From assembly GCA_009739215.1 (NCBI GenBank), contig VSJF01000011.1:372001-436000 (forward strand): DNA of 64,000 nt, written 5' to 3'. Position numbers and translations under genes: made by a program. This DNA comes from Floccularia luteovirens (lineage: Eukaryota > Basidiomycota > Agaricomycetes > Agaricales > Squamanitaceae). How positions within the stretch are numbered: position 1 is the stretch's first letter; each line of letters starts with the position of its first letter. Below, in pieces: positions 45,770 to 58,002 of the stretch. The notes beneath the pieces were generated by a model. The model did not search any database. It was given only the letters and a program-made list of their open reading frames with translations, and was not told the origin of the DNA.

Positions 45770-48071
45770 CTAAAAACGCCGGCGGAGCTTCACCTTAGAA
45801 AATGCTGGAGTTGTTATAGGTTCGAGCAAGAAATCCAGCATTTTCTTCTTCTGATCCTTTAGAGACATGTGCTTCAATTCATCAGGTATTGATATCTCGT
45901 ATAGCCTAACCATCCGAGCTATCCCACAAAGGCATTCTGTTATTGCGAAACGTTCCCCAAGGCAGCTTCGTGATCCGCGCATGAACGCCGCAACTGCAAA
46001 AGGAGGAAATACTTGAGAATGAAAGTTGATCATTTCCATGAGATTAACGTACATGCATCACGTGGCCAACGGTAGGTTTCCGTATCAATAAACCGCTCAG
46101 GTCGAAATTCTCCTACGTCCTTTCCCCAGTAGATCGCTGAGTTTGTATTAGCATATTATGTTATGATGACCTAGGAAGTGTGGCTTCATACGATTCATTT
46201 GCATGGCATAGATGTCCAGAACCACTGTGCTTCCAGCTTTGACTATGACTTCTTCCTCAATAAGCTCATCAATCTGTTCGCCATCCAAAGGAGGTATAAA
46301 CCTAGTGAATTTGAGGGGTGTGTCGACAATAACCTCTTTTGGCAGACGACGGACGGCAGGGTAATGTCTGAGGGTCTCATAAAGAACCGCGAGTGTGTAT
46401 TTCTAGTAATCAAATGAGCGAACGAATGTTAACTGGAAGAAGAGACCACAAACCAAACTCGCCATGCCTTCGCTATACGGCTGTAGCCAATCTGGTCAGT
46501 AAAATGGGAATTGGTGACGATGATAGAGCTCACAGTGTTATTCTCATTGTAAGAACGTTCATCTGGCCACAGCTTCGTTGCTTCTTCGAGAACAGCCTCC
46601 TGAACGTCCGGATAAATGGCTAAGAACAAAGCGGCGAAACATAGAGCATTGGCTGTAGAATCTGTGCCACATAGCAATTTAGGCATTTACTTGAAATATA
46701 AATTATGTCATGACTGACCATGGCCAGCTGCTAAACTCAACTTTTGATCGGAAGACGGTGAGTGGCCGGATAGAAATGTTAAGGTATAATAGATCTACTC
46801 ACAAATATGTTAGAAACAACTTCTTGCTTCGTTAGCCGGAGATTGTTATCTCCATTTTGAGCCATATTTGCTGCCACAAAGTTATGAAGGAGGGCTCCAT
46901 TCATTTCCGGAAGATGTTCCCCTCCATCATTTATGTCCTCTACGGAGATGATTATAGTCAGAAGGTATGCCTGAAGTGTGTCATATATATTATTTGTTTT
47001 CCGAAGTAAAGGAGTTAGGAACGGGAGATAAAATTTCCTAGAGCACTCGAATATCCAAGGTGGAAATACAGCTTTGATCATCAGATAGTCAAGACTACTG
47101 ATCACAGCTGCCTTGAAGGTCATGCTGGAGCCGGGTGGCACCGCTTCATCTTTACTCTCTTCCCAGCAGTCAGGGCGACCGAATGCTGCTGTGAGCAGGA
47201 CAGACATGGTGAGCTGGTGAAAGCGTAAGGAGAAGACAACGTCAGATAGAAGAGCACTATATACTCACTCGTGTAAATCCCATTCCGACATCTACAGTTG
47301 TTTCACCCTCTGCAAGGCTTTTATCTATTTCAGCAAACCATTTCTTTATCGTACGCATGGTAGTCTCCCAGACAACAACGTTGTTTCCCTGATACAAAGA
47401 TTATTGGCTGAGTTAGTTTGACTTGGATAGCAGACGCACGTCACTGAATGCACTTCTAGCTACAGATCGATATCGTTTCCATTTATCACCGTCGGCAGTA
47501 AAGATATTGGGTCCATAGACATTGAGGAATTCATACTACATTTTTTCTGCGTCAGCATTTGGTAGTAGTAAACAGCAAGAAAAAAACCATACATTTTCCT
47601 CTCCTTTGACGAACGTTAATCGTTTACTTGAAATGGTCTTGAAGGCTTCTGCATCAGAGAACCAGTGAATTGATGCGGCATTCGAGAACGCAATCGTTGA
47701 CAAGTAGGTGCTCCCTGCCTTTTGGTATGCTTTCCAGGGTTAGATTTGATACTTTTCTATCGTTCGATATAAAATAAATTATTCACCTAAAAATCCGTCA
47801 TACCAGTTGCCTATACAACCAGTCGGAGGGAAAAAACGTGCTGCGAGAACTGCTACAGGATTTAATGGAGTGAACCACAGCACATGCTGTCCGGGATGTC
47901 CTCTAAAATTTATTATATCAGTATATGACCGACGTATAGGAGATATAAATACTGCAGTGTCCGCCGGGTCTTTCGAATTGCCAAGGCTCTACGGATAACA
48001 TATGTCGCTAGAAATATAGCAAAGACAGTAAGTATCCCTTGGAAAGAAAGCAAGGGCAAGCGATAAGGCAT
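45770..48071 (-). CDS. Cytochrome P450 monooxygenase
   Basis: Minus-strand multi-exon gene starting MPYRLPLLSFQGILTVFAIF, a hydrophobic ER anchor. Recognisable blocks in order: HVLWFTPLNPVAVLAARFFP, GPNIFTADGDKWKRYRSVAR (C-helix W-R), AFGRPDCWEE, the I-helix LAAGHDSTANAL, YETLRHYPAVRRLPKE (E-R-R region), FRPERFIDTETYRWPRDA (PERF) and the heme loop FMRGSRSCLGERFA with the Cys ligand. All hallmark residues are present. The I-helix motif is split by a 22-nt micro-exon at 46719-46740. Fungal P450s of this build oxidise hydrophobic substrates with a P450 reductase; the substrate is unknown. It lies next to the secreted-protein palindrome but shows no sign of duplication. Confidence 0.88.
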
Positions 48072-48400
48072 TATTGGTTAGGTAGACGCTTCTTGCTATT
48101 TTCCGAACAATACAACAAATCTGCTTTTATTGGGTTGCGTCAGTCTTGAGAACAAGTACTTGCAGGGTGACGGAAAGAAACTTGTCGGCATTGCAGAAAA
48201 GTGGTACCACCCACACTTATGGAGGGGGAAAGCTCCAGATTTCCTTTGTTCTCAAGGATGTAAGGGTCAATCCAGGGGGGTATTCGGCACAACGTCAAGA
48301 TCTCATCGTCATCAGCAATGATTCCTAATCACCTTCTCACAAAACTATGTTTGGACTCGCTTCCAGCCGTAAAATGATGCACCATTATTAGATAGTTGGT
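48072..48400. other. Intergenic: P450 promoter and HOM6 3' flank
   Basis: These 329 bp have no gene; open plus frames here are shadows without motifs. Confidence 0.4.
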
Positions 48401-49665
48401 CTACACAAGTTTGAGTAGATCACCCAACACTCCCATCGCAGTAACAGCAGCACCCGCTCCTGCGCCTTGCACTATAAGTGGCCTTGGGCTGTATCTCTCC
48501 GTATGGAACATGATGATGTTATCGGATCCTCCGAGCGATGTAGCAAATGGGTGATCAAATGGGTATCTGGCAATGCGATCAACATCGTGTATTGTTAAGC
48601 CAATAAACATGGGCCTTACTTTGCCAAGCTGGCTTTTACTTCCCCTCCTTCGACATCTATGATCCCTGCGTACCGTAAAACTTTACCCTCAGTCTTGGCT
48701 TCATTTCGCAGCTCAGAGAAATGGCTGTCAAAGTCGGGCAAACGTTTAACAAACTCATCCCCAGTTGGGATGCCATCCAACGCAGCGGGGATTAAAGACT
48801 CTGTAATTACTGATTTGAAAGATTGCAACGTCGGAAGAGCTGTCGGAGAAGCCCTTGATATAATACGGGACAGAATAGTCAACTTCCGAGCAACGTCAAA
48901 CCCATTGAGATCGTCTGCTGGATGAGGTTCCTAGGACAATGGGGATACTTAGGGTCTATGGGTAAGTGTAAGAGAGGCAAATACCCACCGTATACCCGTT
49001 CTCTCGCGCAACACTAACAACAGAAGAGAAATTGGACCCATTGGGTTGGACACCCGAGAATTCATTGAAAATGTAACTCATTGTCCCTGAGAATACGCCC
49101 TCAATTTTGATTATCTTTATTGGCAGTTATTAAGTTTTCCGTAATCCTGATGACAAGCCCTTACTTTATCGCCAGTAGCCAATAGTTCTTTGAGCGTTGA
49201 AATTATAGGCAAACCAGCTCCAACTGTTGCTTCGTTTAAGAAGCGTGCCCCGCTATCGATACTTGCTCCCCAAATCTTTTCATACAATTCCATATCCCCC
49301 GAGAATGCCTTCTTATTCGGTGTAACCACGTTGAATCCCTCCTTCAGCCAAGTTGGATACATTGCAGCTACATCCTCAGATGAGGTATTATCCACGACAA
49401 TAACACGCTTGTTGGCGTTGACCAACTCTTTCAGCCGTCTTGTGAGATCACCTAGATCTGATTTCAGTGGAGAAGAAGAGAGAAGAGACCTCCATTGTGT
49501 CCTATCCAGTATGGGAGACTGTGCATCAAATACGGTACGCGAGGACGAAGTCAATGAGATAAGACGAAAAGGTGATGTATGCGAGGGAATTGATAGAAGT
49601 TGGCGGATGAACTCTGATCCAACCAGGCCAACGCCAACGACTGCAACATGGAATTTCGATTGCAT
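48401..49665 (-). CDS. HOM6: Homoserine dehydrogenase
   Basis: Four exons (49665-49165, 49114-48989, 48930-48620, 48566-48401) join in phase to 367 residues, near the yeast length. The N-terminal Rossmann fold starts [18 protein letters not shown]. It is followed by [57 protein letters not shown] and the catalytic segment [17 protein letters not shown] with the conserved Asp and Lys. The C-terminus has [17 protein letters not shown]. It reduces aspartate semialdehyde to homoserine with NAD(P)H, feeding threonine, methionine and isoleucine synthesis. No defects were seen. It is a known antifungal-target enzyme absent from animals. Confidence 0.97.
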
Positions 49666-50174
49666 TATAGTCGTATTGCTACCAGCAATCCGATTATGAG
49701 CTGAACACAGTTATTCAAGTACAGGGGCGGGCCGTTAAAATCCGTGTACCGCCACAACGCACAAAGCCGGGCGAAATAACAAGTGTATGTAGTTTATATG
49801 TATTCCGGATGAGGGAGGTATCGCTTGAAACATTCATATAATACGAGCAAACTATTGAAATCTGTATCACATCAAGGCCAGAACAGAAATCAAAGGACCC
49901 AAAATGAATTAATGACACCCTGGTAACAAGGAGTGCTGCAAGGCTTCAATCTAGTCATCTACTCGGTATATGATGGGTGTTGAAGATTGTTATATTTTGC
50001 TCTACTTTTGAGATAATCATAAATCGGTGGAAGCATTTGCGGTTGGGATAACTCTCTTCGCCATCTTGATTTATAGGGCAACACATTTGGTGTTACTGAG
50101 AAAATTTGCAGAGTAGATAGTGTATTCGATGTAGGAGAATACTGATGAGGAGGGCCGGGGAGGGTAGGAGATAG
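49666..50174. other. Intergenic: HOM6 promoter and ATP10 3' flank
   Basis: These 509 bp show no recognisable gene or repeat. Confidence 0.4.
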
Positions 50175-51256
50175 TTAGGGTGAGGGAGGAATTGTTGTGT
50201 CTAGTGTTTGAATGCGACCTTTCTTTGGATTCTTTTCCAGTCTCTTTAATAGCACACCGACGCAACTTTCCAGAGCGTAAGCCTCTTCTGCAGTCGCATC
50301 TGCACATCCCCCCCAGCGAACCTTAAGATTCTCGTCGACAAGGTAAACATAGCCTACTTTGCTATTAGTCATGCCCAGGGGATCTCGTACATACTCCATG
50401 TTTTGACTCGATACCAGGTATGTTGGTTGTAAGTCCGCTGGCACCATTGCTTTGAGTTTCTTTGTAAAGAGATTTACCAGAAAAGATTTCAAGAGGTTCT
50501 CTTGTATATTTATTTGAATATATTGATAGAGAGGATTCGAACGGAATCGTGAGTGTGCGTGGTCCACAAAGCTTTTAGCATGGAGCTGTGAAAATTGTCA
50601 TTGAGGTTCCATTTGCAACATTCATACGAAAAACATACTTCCGATACTTGCGTCCCCAGCATGCTTACGATGGATATGCGACCGTAGCACATCTCGGTGG
50701 TGTTCTTTTTCGTCTTATTATCTAGACTTGTGCCAGTGATATTGGGCATGTATAGTGATTTCTGCATCTTAACTAAATATGGGGTGTATTAAAAGACATT
50801 GAATATTGAAACCCACATCTTCCCGTATAAGCACCTTTGGAGCGACCCAAGTTTTACCCCCATGTTTTCGCGTCATATTCATATCATGGAAGTATCCTTT
50901 ACTTGCTTCTTTTATTCTAGGGTATCACTGAGTAATGACATTACTGTGTTGAGATGCTAATTGTCCTACAGATGCCGTCTTTCCGCAAGTAGTATGTCAT
51001 CATCCATCAAGTCTTTGATTCTCTGCGTTCTTGTTTTGCGAAGGGTTGTCGGACGCTCTCTCACCCCAAGCGGTCGGTTGAGAGGTGGTAGAGCTTCGTT
51101 AGGTCCCGCATTTTTTAATGGTGTGTTGTTGGCCTTGAGCTGGGCAGCTTCATTCGAAGCTGAGTTTGTTGTACAGATATAACGATGTAGAGAGATCAGG
51201 TGATTAGACCTTCTACCCAACAGCTCATGTACTGTATAGGAAACACGCAAGGACAT
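50175..51256 (-). CDS. ATP10: Mitochondrial ATP synthase assembly factor Atp10
   Basis: Four exons (51256-50970, 50916-50817, 50767-50639, 50585-50175) join in phase to 308 residues. The N-terminus (MSLRVSYTVHELLGRRS) is basic and hydroxylated, a mitochondrial presequence. Conserved blocks are PLNRPLGVRERPTT, ERRHLIKEASKGYFHD, TWVAPKVLIRED, YMPNITGTSL, GRISIVSMLGTQVSE, NPLYQYIQINIQENLLK and VGYVYLVDENLKVRWGG. Atp10 chaperones subunit 6 into the Fo sector at the inner membrane. The start codon at 51256 is the first ATG in frame; a TTG lies two codons upstream. It is transcribed divergently from histone H2A across 190 bp. Confidence 0.93.
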
Positions 51257-51446
51257 GGTCAATAAACAAAGTCACGACTTTGTTTATCGCGGAAAAAGTG
51301 GGAGGCGCGACTGGTCACGTGACTCCGCAAATAGAGGCACATAAATTGACGCGTTTGTGAAGAGCTTGTTGATTCATACTCTTCATCCCAACTATCATCA
51401 TCCTTACCTCTTTGCTCCCTTTGTACATTTTGTATATTCTATCACA
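51257..51446. promoter_or_regulatory. Bidirectional ATP10/H2A promoter with MCB-like and E-box sites
   Basis: The 190-bp interval contains ACGCGT at 51349-51354 (the MluI cell-cycle box of yeast MBF) and AGGCGCGA at 51303-51310, which resembles E2F/MBF sites. GTCACGTGAC at 51314-51323 is a palindromic E-box. An ATAAAT about 100 bp before the H2A ATG could be its TATA. S-phase control of H2A is an inference. Confidence 0.6.
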
Positions 51447-52191
<745 letters not shown>

Positions 52192-52421
52192 GAAGAGAAT
52201 TCTACAAGTCGTATATATTTATTCTTCTGTTGCTTTTGATAACGTAGTTGTCACTGTATTTCTACCCTGTAATACGTTACAGCCTTTGCTTCGGGCTCGA
52301 GGGATCGTTCTCCAAGCTCCTGTCAATGATTTATCAATATGGTACAGCATACACGATACAACAGAGTGATTGAAATGCTGTTTTCCGTTGTTTGATTCGG
52401 AGGTCGAAATCAATCTGATAC

Positions 52422-54335
52422 ATGATGCGTTTCAAACCAAGCAAGCTTGGCAAAGTCATTTTCATTACGCTCTTTAACCTTACAACTGCCGGTACCATGT
52501 CATCATGGTTAGCACCGCCAGACAGACGTGAAACTATACTCATATTTCTCTGTCTCTCCGCTTTTTTCTTTGCTTATAATATCGACTCTTCCATCGAACT
52601 CATTCCACTCGAATCTAAAGGCTTTGTGCTAAATCATCTCGGTTTTGGAAGACCATCTGTTATCGGAAAAGACGGTCTGAGACCAGCTGGGTGGAGGGAC
52701 AAGCTTGAGACGAGGATATTTGGGGGTTGGGCTTGGGATGCAGGGCATACCGCTGGTAATGGGGAGGAGAGGAGTCAAAGGAGAGGTGCTGATAGGCATG
52801 GTGCGATGTGGTTGGGCAGGAAAGAAATCGGAGACGTGGCAGGCCGTGTCTTTGGAGAATCTAGTGTTGACGAAGCGTTGACATGGTGGCGAGAGGATAT
52901 TCCGCAGACAGAAGTTGTGAAACTATGTGCCCGGTGCGTGAACAAGTGTGTTTGATTTTTCTCTATTTTACTTATTAACCTTTATACATGAAGGATATAC
53001 TATCCTGGACAATGTTTTCATATTCAATGGTACAGTCTATCTTGTGACGGATCAAGCAAATACGTTTCCACCTTTAGCATCCATCATCTCCTCCACCGGT
53101 GCTGGGTTTGGCGAATGGCATGTATTGAATAAGTCACAAGCTATTGGAATGCTGGGGTCGTATGGCGGAGTGTATGTCTTCTTAGTACCTACACCTCAAC
53201 CCCAAAATCTAATAGTCGTGCTTACAGCATCCGAGGAGTAAGTTGGATGCATGCAGACAATAATTTACCTCGTGAGTAACAATTCCTCGATCCCGGAAAT
53301 TTTCTCTTAACAGCCTTACTAGACAATGCGACGCTTTTTTCGATGTGGCGTTTGTACAGCACCTTGGATCCTGAAATTGATGAATTTGGCCAGACCACGC
53401 TAGAACCTCCGCATCGCCTTATATATCCACATCGAACATTCTTCACCGATCCCAACCCTCCGATTTTGGATCATTGGATTAGACGGAGACGTACAGACAC
53501 TGGCTTCCACCCCTATCTTGCCAAAACCGCTTTCCCCCAACTCACCGTCATGTATTCTCAAGATTGGCAAGACTATCAAAAGATGCAAGTACCATTTTTC
53601 TTTGAACGCCTTCTTGTGGCAGATAGGAAAGCGGCAAGACGTTCTTTGGAGTTGGGCCAGCCCTCTTTTTCACCCCCATTTGAAATGGATGCTTCTATAC
53701 ATTGGTGGGAACCAATAAGAAAGACGTTGGCGGAATCTCTACTCACAGATGAAGATGAAAAATCGAACAAGGTCATCACGTATCTCCACAGACAAAATGA
53801 AAACAATGGTCCAAAATTGAGCGAAGAAGATCATAATAACCTCATTCACGCTCTGAAAAAGATCAAGAATGCAGAGATTAATATTATATCTACATCAACT
53901 GAAGAAACGGATTGGAGTACTAGAATGAAAGCAATCTCGAGATCAACGGTGCGAATTCATTTATATTGATTTGATGTCCGTTACTGACCTTGGAAATCTT
54001 ATGAAAGATTGTCGTCGGTGTTTACGGGAACCACCTGCTTGATAGTGTGTTCATGAAGATAACGCCTCATACGACATTGATGGAGTTCTACCCCGAGGAT
54101 ACATTCATGGGAGACCAAGTTCTTGCTGTGCACTCTTTAGGAATGCAGTACCGTGCATGGTGGGGTGACAAGTACGTCATTGTTGGTCTGTCACATTTTT
54201 GATATTCTTATGCGATTTGTGTCCAGATACGTTACACCCAACAACCTGCCACTCGTTTCAGACTCCAAAACAAACATAGTACACGTTGGTGCAGAAGCTG
54301 TCACCCGCGAAATCAATTCGATACTAGCAACCTGA
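52422..54335 (+). CDS. GT61-like (DUF563) type II membrane glycosyltransferase, one unresolved splice or frameshift
   Basis: The start MMRFKPSKLG is followed by a signal anchor (TILIFLCLSAFFFAYNI). Later blocks are YTILDNVFIFNGTVYLVTD, WHVLNKSQAIG, IRGVSWMHADNNLPPLLDNA and QLTVMYSQDWQDYQKMQVP. The C-terminal sugar-nucleotide region IVVGVYGNHLLDSVFMKITP...LMEFYPEDTF...YRAWWGDKYVTPNN is the clearest GT61 signature. All later exons splice in phase (ends near 53172, 53271, 53949, 54171). The junction between exon 1 (ending about 52933 in VVKLCAR) and the exon starting at 52997 does not: no donor gives the GYTIL frame without a stop. This points to a 1-2 nt indel around 52925-52935. Such Golgi enzymes add xylose or GlcNAc; the acceptor is unknown. 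Confidence 0.7.
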
Positions 54336-55132
54336 TTATAGAAAAACTCAGTCAGTTTGAACTTCCTTTTGGTATATAGTATTGAGGACAACCATTGCCT
54401 TACAATTTGGGTGGATATTTTTGATTTGTTTTGCATGAATGTGAAACATTGCGATGTAGTATGATTTGTTCTCCGAGGTACCCCGGACAGCTTTGGCTTT
54501 TCACGTTTCCGCGGAAACGATAGGCTCTACTAGTACGATGATAGGGCTGGTTTGGTGGGAGTAGAGCTGTCGCACTAAGTAAGAAGTTTATATAATACAC
54601 TTAGTATAGAAATTGGGATCCATGGGGTCCACGGGGATGAACACATGATGCAAAGTTTCCAGCTCATTGTAAGTACATCGTCTACTTAATACCGTGAGAA
54701 ATTGATGGTTGTGGTCCCTGCTTACCATATGAGCATGACCTACCACTGTACTTTTAGCGGAACTGTCTAAATACGGTCTTCGTTTCTCAACCGTTTACAA
54801 GGCATTCTAGCCAAAACCTTTCTGTGAATACCTCGATGCATTCTAGAAAGTATATTTCATCGAACTACACACTACATACGTTCAATCTACTTTCATTGCC
54901 GAGGCTATTTGTGCGAGTACTAAGCAACTACAAGCTGTGTCAACATCCACAAAGGAGCCACCTTCGTGTGGTACAGTTGAATTTGACAACATTACACTTT
55001 CATTTCGGGCCGATCTCGGATGTACTTTGACGAAATGACCATAACGTATATTCGCGGTTCTTTCGGTCGTCTCGTTTATAAGGATGACCCAGTTGCCGGC
55101 TTCATGTTCCATCTTTACCTGTTCTCTTCCCA
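54336..55132. other. Intergenic, about 0.8 kb
   Basis: Upstream region of the first MFS gene. No gene, RNA or repeat was recognised. Confidence 0.4.
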
Positions 55133-57497
55133 ATGACCGGAAACGGTGAAAAATCGTCACCCCACCAAGAATCGAGTCCATCATATACTTCAACACTGAC
55201 ACCTGTTCATTCTGTAGAGAAGACAGAAACTTCTCTGGCTCCTGGCAGTGGTGCAGAATCCGCCTCGTCGAAAGACAAGAACCAGGAATTCATCGAGAAG
55301 CTTGAAGAGGAATGGGAAAATGACCCTGAAAATGCGAGGAATTGGTCGTGGGGAAAAAAGTGGACAGCTGCTGCCATCGTGTGTCTTTTCCATTTTTTGT
55401 AGAGTTGGTAGTGAGCTTAAAGTGTTTTATTGATTGACAGGTTTCTTTTTACACGTTTGTGTCGCCGTTGGCAAGTTCGATGATGGCTCCGGCCCTACCA
55501 GAAGTCGCCGAAAAATATAATATAACGGATCCAACAATAATTGCACTCACGCTATCCATTTTTTTGTTATCTTTTGCTCTTGGTGTAAGAATAACTTTAT
55601 TTACATTTTTTAATTTCAAAACTCAGATTTATGTATATCCAGCCTCTGGTACTTGCACCACTCTCAGAGATGTATGGTCGGACTTGGGTCAGTAGAATAA
55701 TCTACTCTGTCGATCAGTATACAAAGAACTGAGGGTTTTATTAAATAGATACTTCATATCGGCAATCTCTTTACCCTGGCATTCAGTCTCGGATGCGCGT
55801 TCTCACCTACAACGGGTGCTTTGCTGGGCTTTCGGTTCTTATGTATGTCCCATGCTTCAGCTGTAGGACCATTGTAGTAAATAAATTTCTAGCTGGCTTA
55901 ACTGGCAGCGCCCCCATCGCCTGTGGTGCTGGTTCAATAGGTGATTTATTCTCAGCGAATGATAGAGCATCCGCTATGGCAGTTTACAGTCTCGGACCAC
56001 TCATAGGTACTTTGTCCTATCTATATGTTAGATTAGATCCGGGATTGACCCAGATCTACTTTCAGGGCCTGTCGTCGGTCCAATCGGAGGAGGATTTATT
56101 GCACAAACCATAGGGGTCAGATACGTTTTTGTCGTCATAGCAGGTAAGTTTAAATTAGTACACGGGATCTGTTCGACCCTTTGAAACGTGCTCACGACTT
56201 CGGTAGGGGTTTGTGGGGTAGCAAGCGCCATTGGGATACCTTTATTAAAAGAAACCTATGCACCTATCATTCGTCTCAGACGGGCGAAAAAGTCTGTAGA
56301 TGTGGAAAAATATCCAGATCATCCAGAGATAGCAAAATCTAAAGAAAAGCTGCATCAAGTCTTATGGGTTAACCTGACGCGACCTATCATCCTCTTGTCG
56401 CGAAGTTTCATTTGCTTCGTCCTTAGTCTTTACATGGCCTTGTGAGTTTTTTAGATATTTGTGGTTTGAATTTATATTTACAGATATGACTGGACATTGT
56501 AGCATGTATGGTCAGTAGCGCTTAAAGCTTACTTGCTGGTCATCTCACATGCAGTACTGATTTTTTTTTCATATTGAATAGGCATATATTATTTGATGTT
56601 CGCAACTTTCGCAGATTTCTTCGCGACTACTTATGGCTTCAAACCTGGAGTCGGTGGGCTGACGTATTTGGGACTCGGTGTTGGCTTTTTCTCAGCAACT
56701 GTATTCGGTGCCAAAATTGGTGATCAAATATACAAATACGTAAGTCCAGCCATAATCTGTTGGTTAGTTTGTTATGCTCACACTGTCGATTTGGTTCTTA
56801 ATGTATAGTTATCTGATAAAAATGGTGGTAAGGGTACTCCAGAGATGCGTATGCCAGCTCTTTTCTTCGGTTCATTTTTCGTTCCTGTTGGTATATTGTA
56901 AGTATCTTGATAACCATCTATACGTTAAAATTCATCATTTCTACAGTTGGTATGGCTGGTCGGCACAAGCTAAACTTCATTGGATAATGCCCATTATTGG
57001 TTCTGGTATTTTTGCATTCGGTTAGTGCTTGTTTTGCTCCATCTCTATGAAAACCTTTTGACAACTGTTCCAACAGGAATGATGACTACATAGTAGGTTT
57101 TATCTGTACCATTGTTTTGAACTTTTCCTTATTGTCATATAGCCTACCGATTCAACTCTATTTAGTGGACGCCTTCACATATGCAGCTAGTGCGATTGCT
57201 GCTGCATCTGTAAGTTGTGCCTATTTTCCACTCAATGATATCTAATCGTTATCTCGCAGGTTTTCCGATCAATGCTTGGGTTTGCTTTCCCATTATTTGG
57301 GATGCAAATGTTCGATGCTTTGGGTTTAGGAGGAGGAAATTCTGTACGTGCCACAATATCTCCACTTCACCCCGCATTCCTGACCAGAATTACAGCTCCT
57401 GGGGGGCCTTGCTATTGTGCTAGGGATTCCATTCCCTGTCTGGATCTACTACAGAGGTGCAGCCATCCGTGAAAAGAGTTCCCTGTCTCGACGGTGA
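55133..57497 (+). CDS. MFS transporter, DHA1-like, intact
   Basis: Multi-exon gene starting MTGNGEKSSPHQES with a hydrophilic leader ending NDPENARNWSWGKKW, the usual entry to TM1. TM1 region: FVSPLASSMMAPALPEVAEK. The loop 2-3 motif is LSEMYGRTW. Motif C-like GPVVGPIGGGFIAQTIG lies in TM5. Later segments are ETYAPIIRLRRAKK (central loop), SFICFVLSLYMAL, YYLMFATFADFF, MPALFFGSFFVPVGIFWYGW and FGMQMFDALGLGGGNSLLGG, ending EKSSLSRR. Twelve membrane segments are expected. Relatives export drugs, polyamines or small organic molecules at the plasma membrane; the substrate is unknown. It is closely related to the dead copy at 61.4 kb, with a shared intron layout. Confidence 0.85.
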
Positions 57498-58002
57498 ACT
57501 AGGTAATTCTATTTACACCTCATACCCCCACCTTTTTTTTATTGGGGCATAAAGCCTTCACGATATATACAGAATACCCAATTATTTCTTTTCAATTTCA
57601 CACGCTGACCATAGCTCAGCCAAGATATACAAGCACGAGCAGATGCATGAATCATGATAGAGTCAAATTGTATTAACGGTACTATTGTAACAAGAAAAAT
57701 AGCGGAATAGAACATTATAGTATATTTTAGTGTTGAAATTTTTTTTTGGATAAGGAGTGCCTCGGATGATCCTAGCAAATCGGTACAAGTTAAGAGCGTT
57801 AGGAGCAGCTGTCCAATCAGGACGAAGGCAAGGCACCAATTGTCGTCACATACCACGTTTTGTAACCGACGTGCTCAATCGCTGGCAGCTTTTACAAAAA
57901 CCACCGGAACCCGAGGCGTATAAGATTGCAAGCGTCTAAAACATCACTATCACCAGCCAAGTCAATGTGTTGAATGATCAAGCTTCCTGTCACACAAAAG
58001 TA
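57498..58002. other. Intergenic, MFS 3' flank and upstream of RMD1-like gene
   Basis: These 505 bp have short frames only and no recognised motif. Confidence 0.4.
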
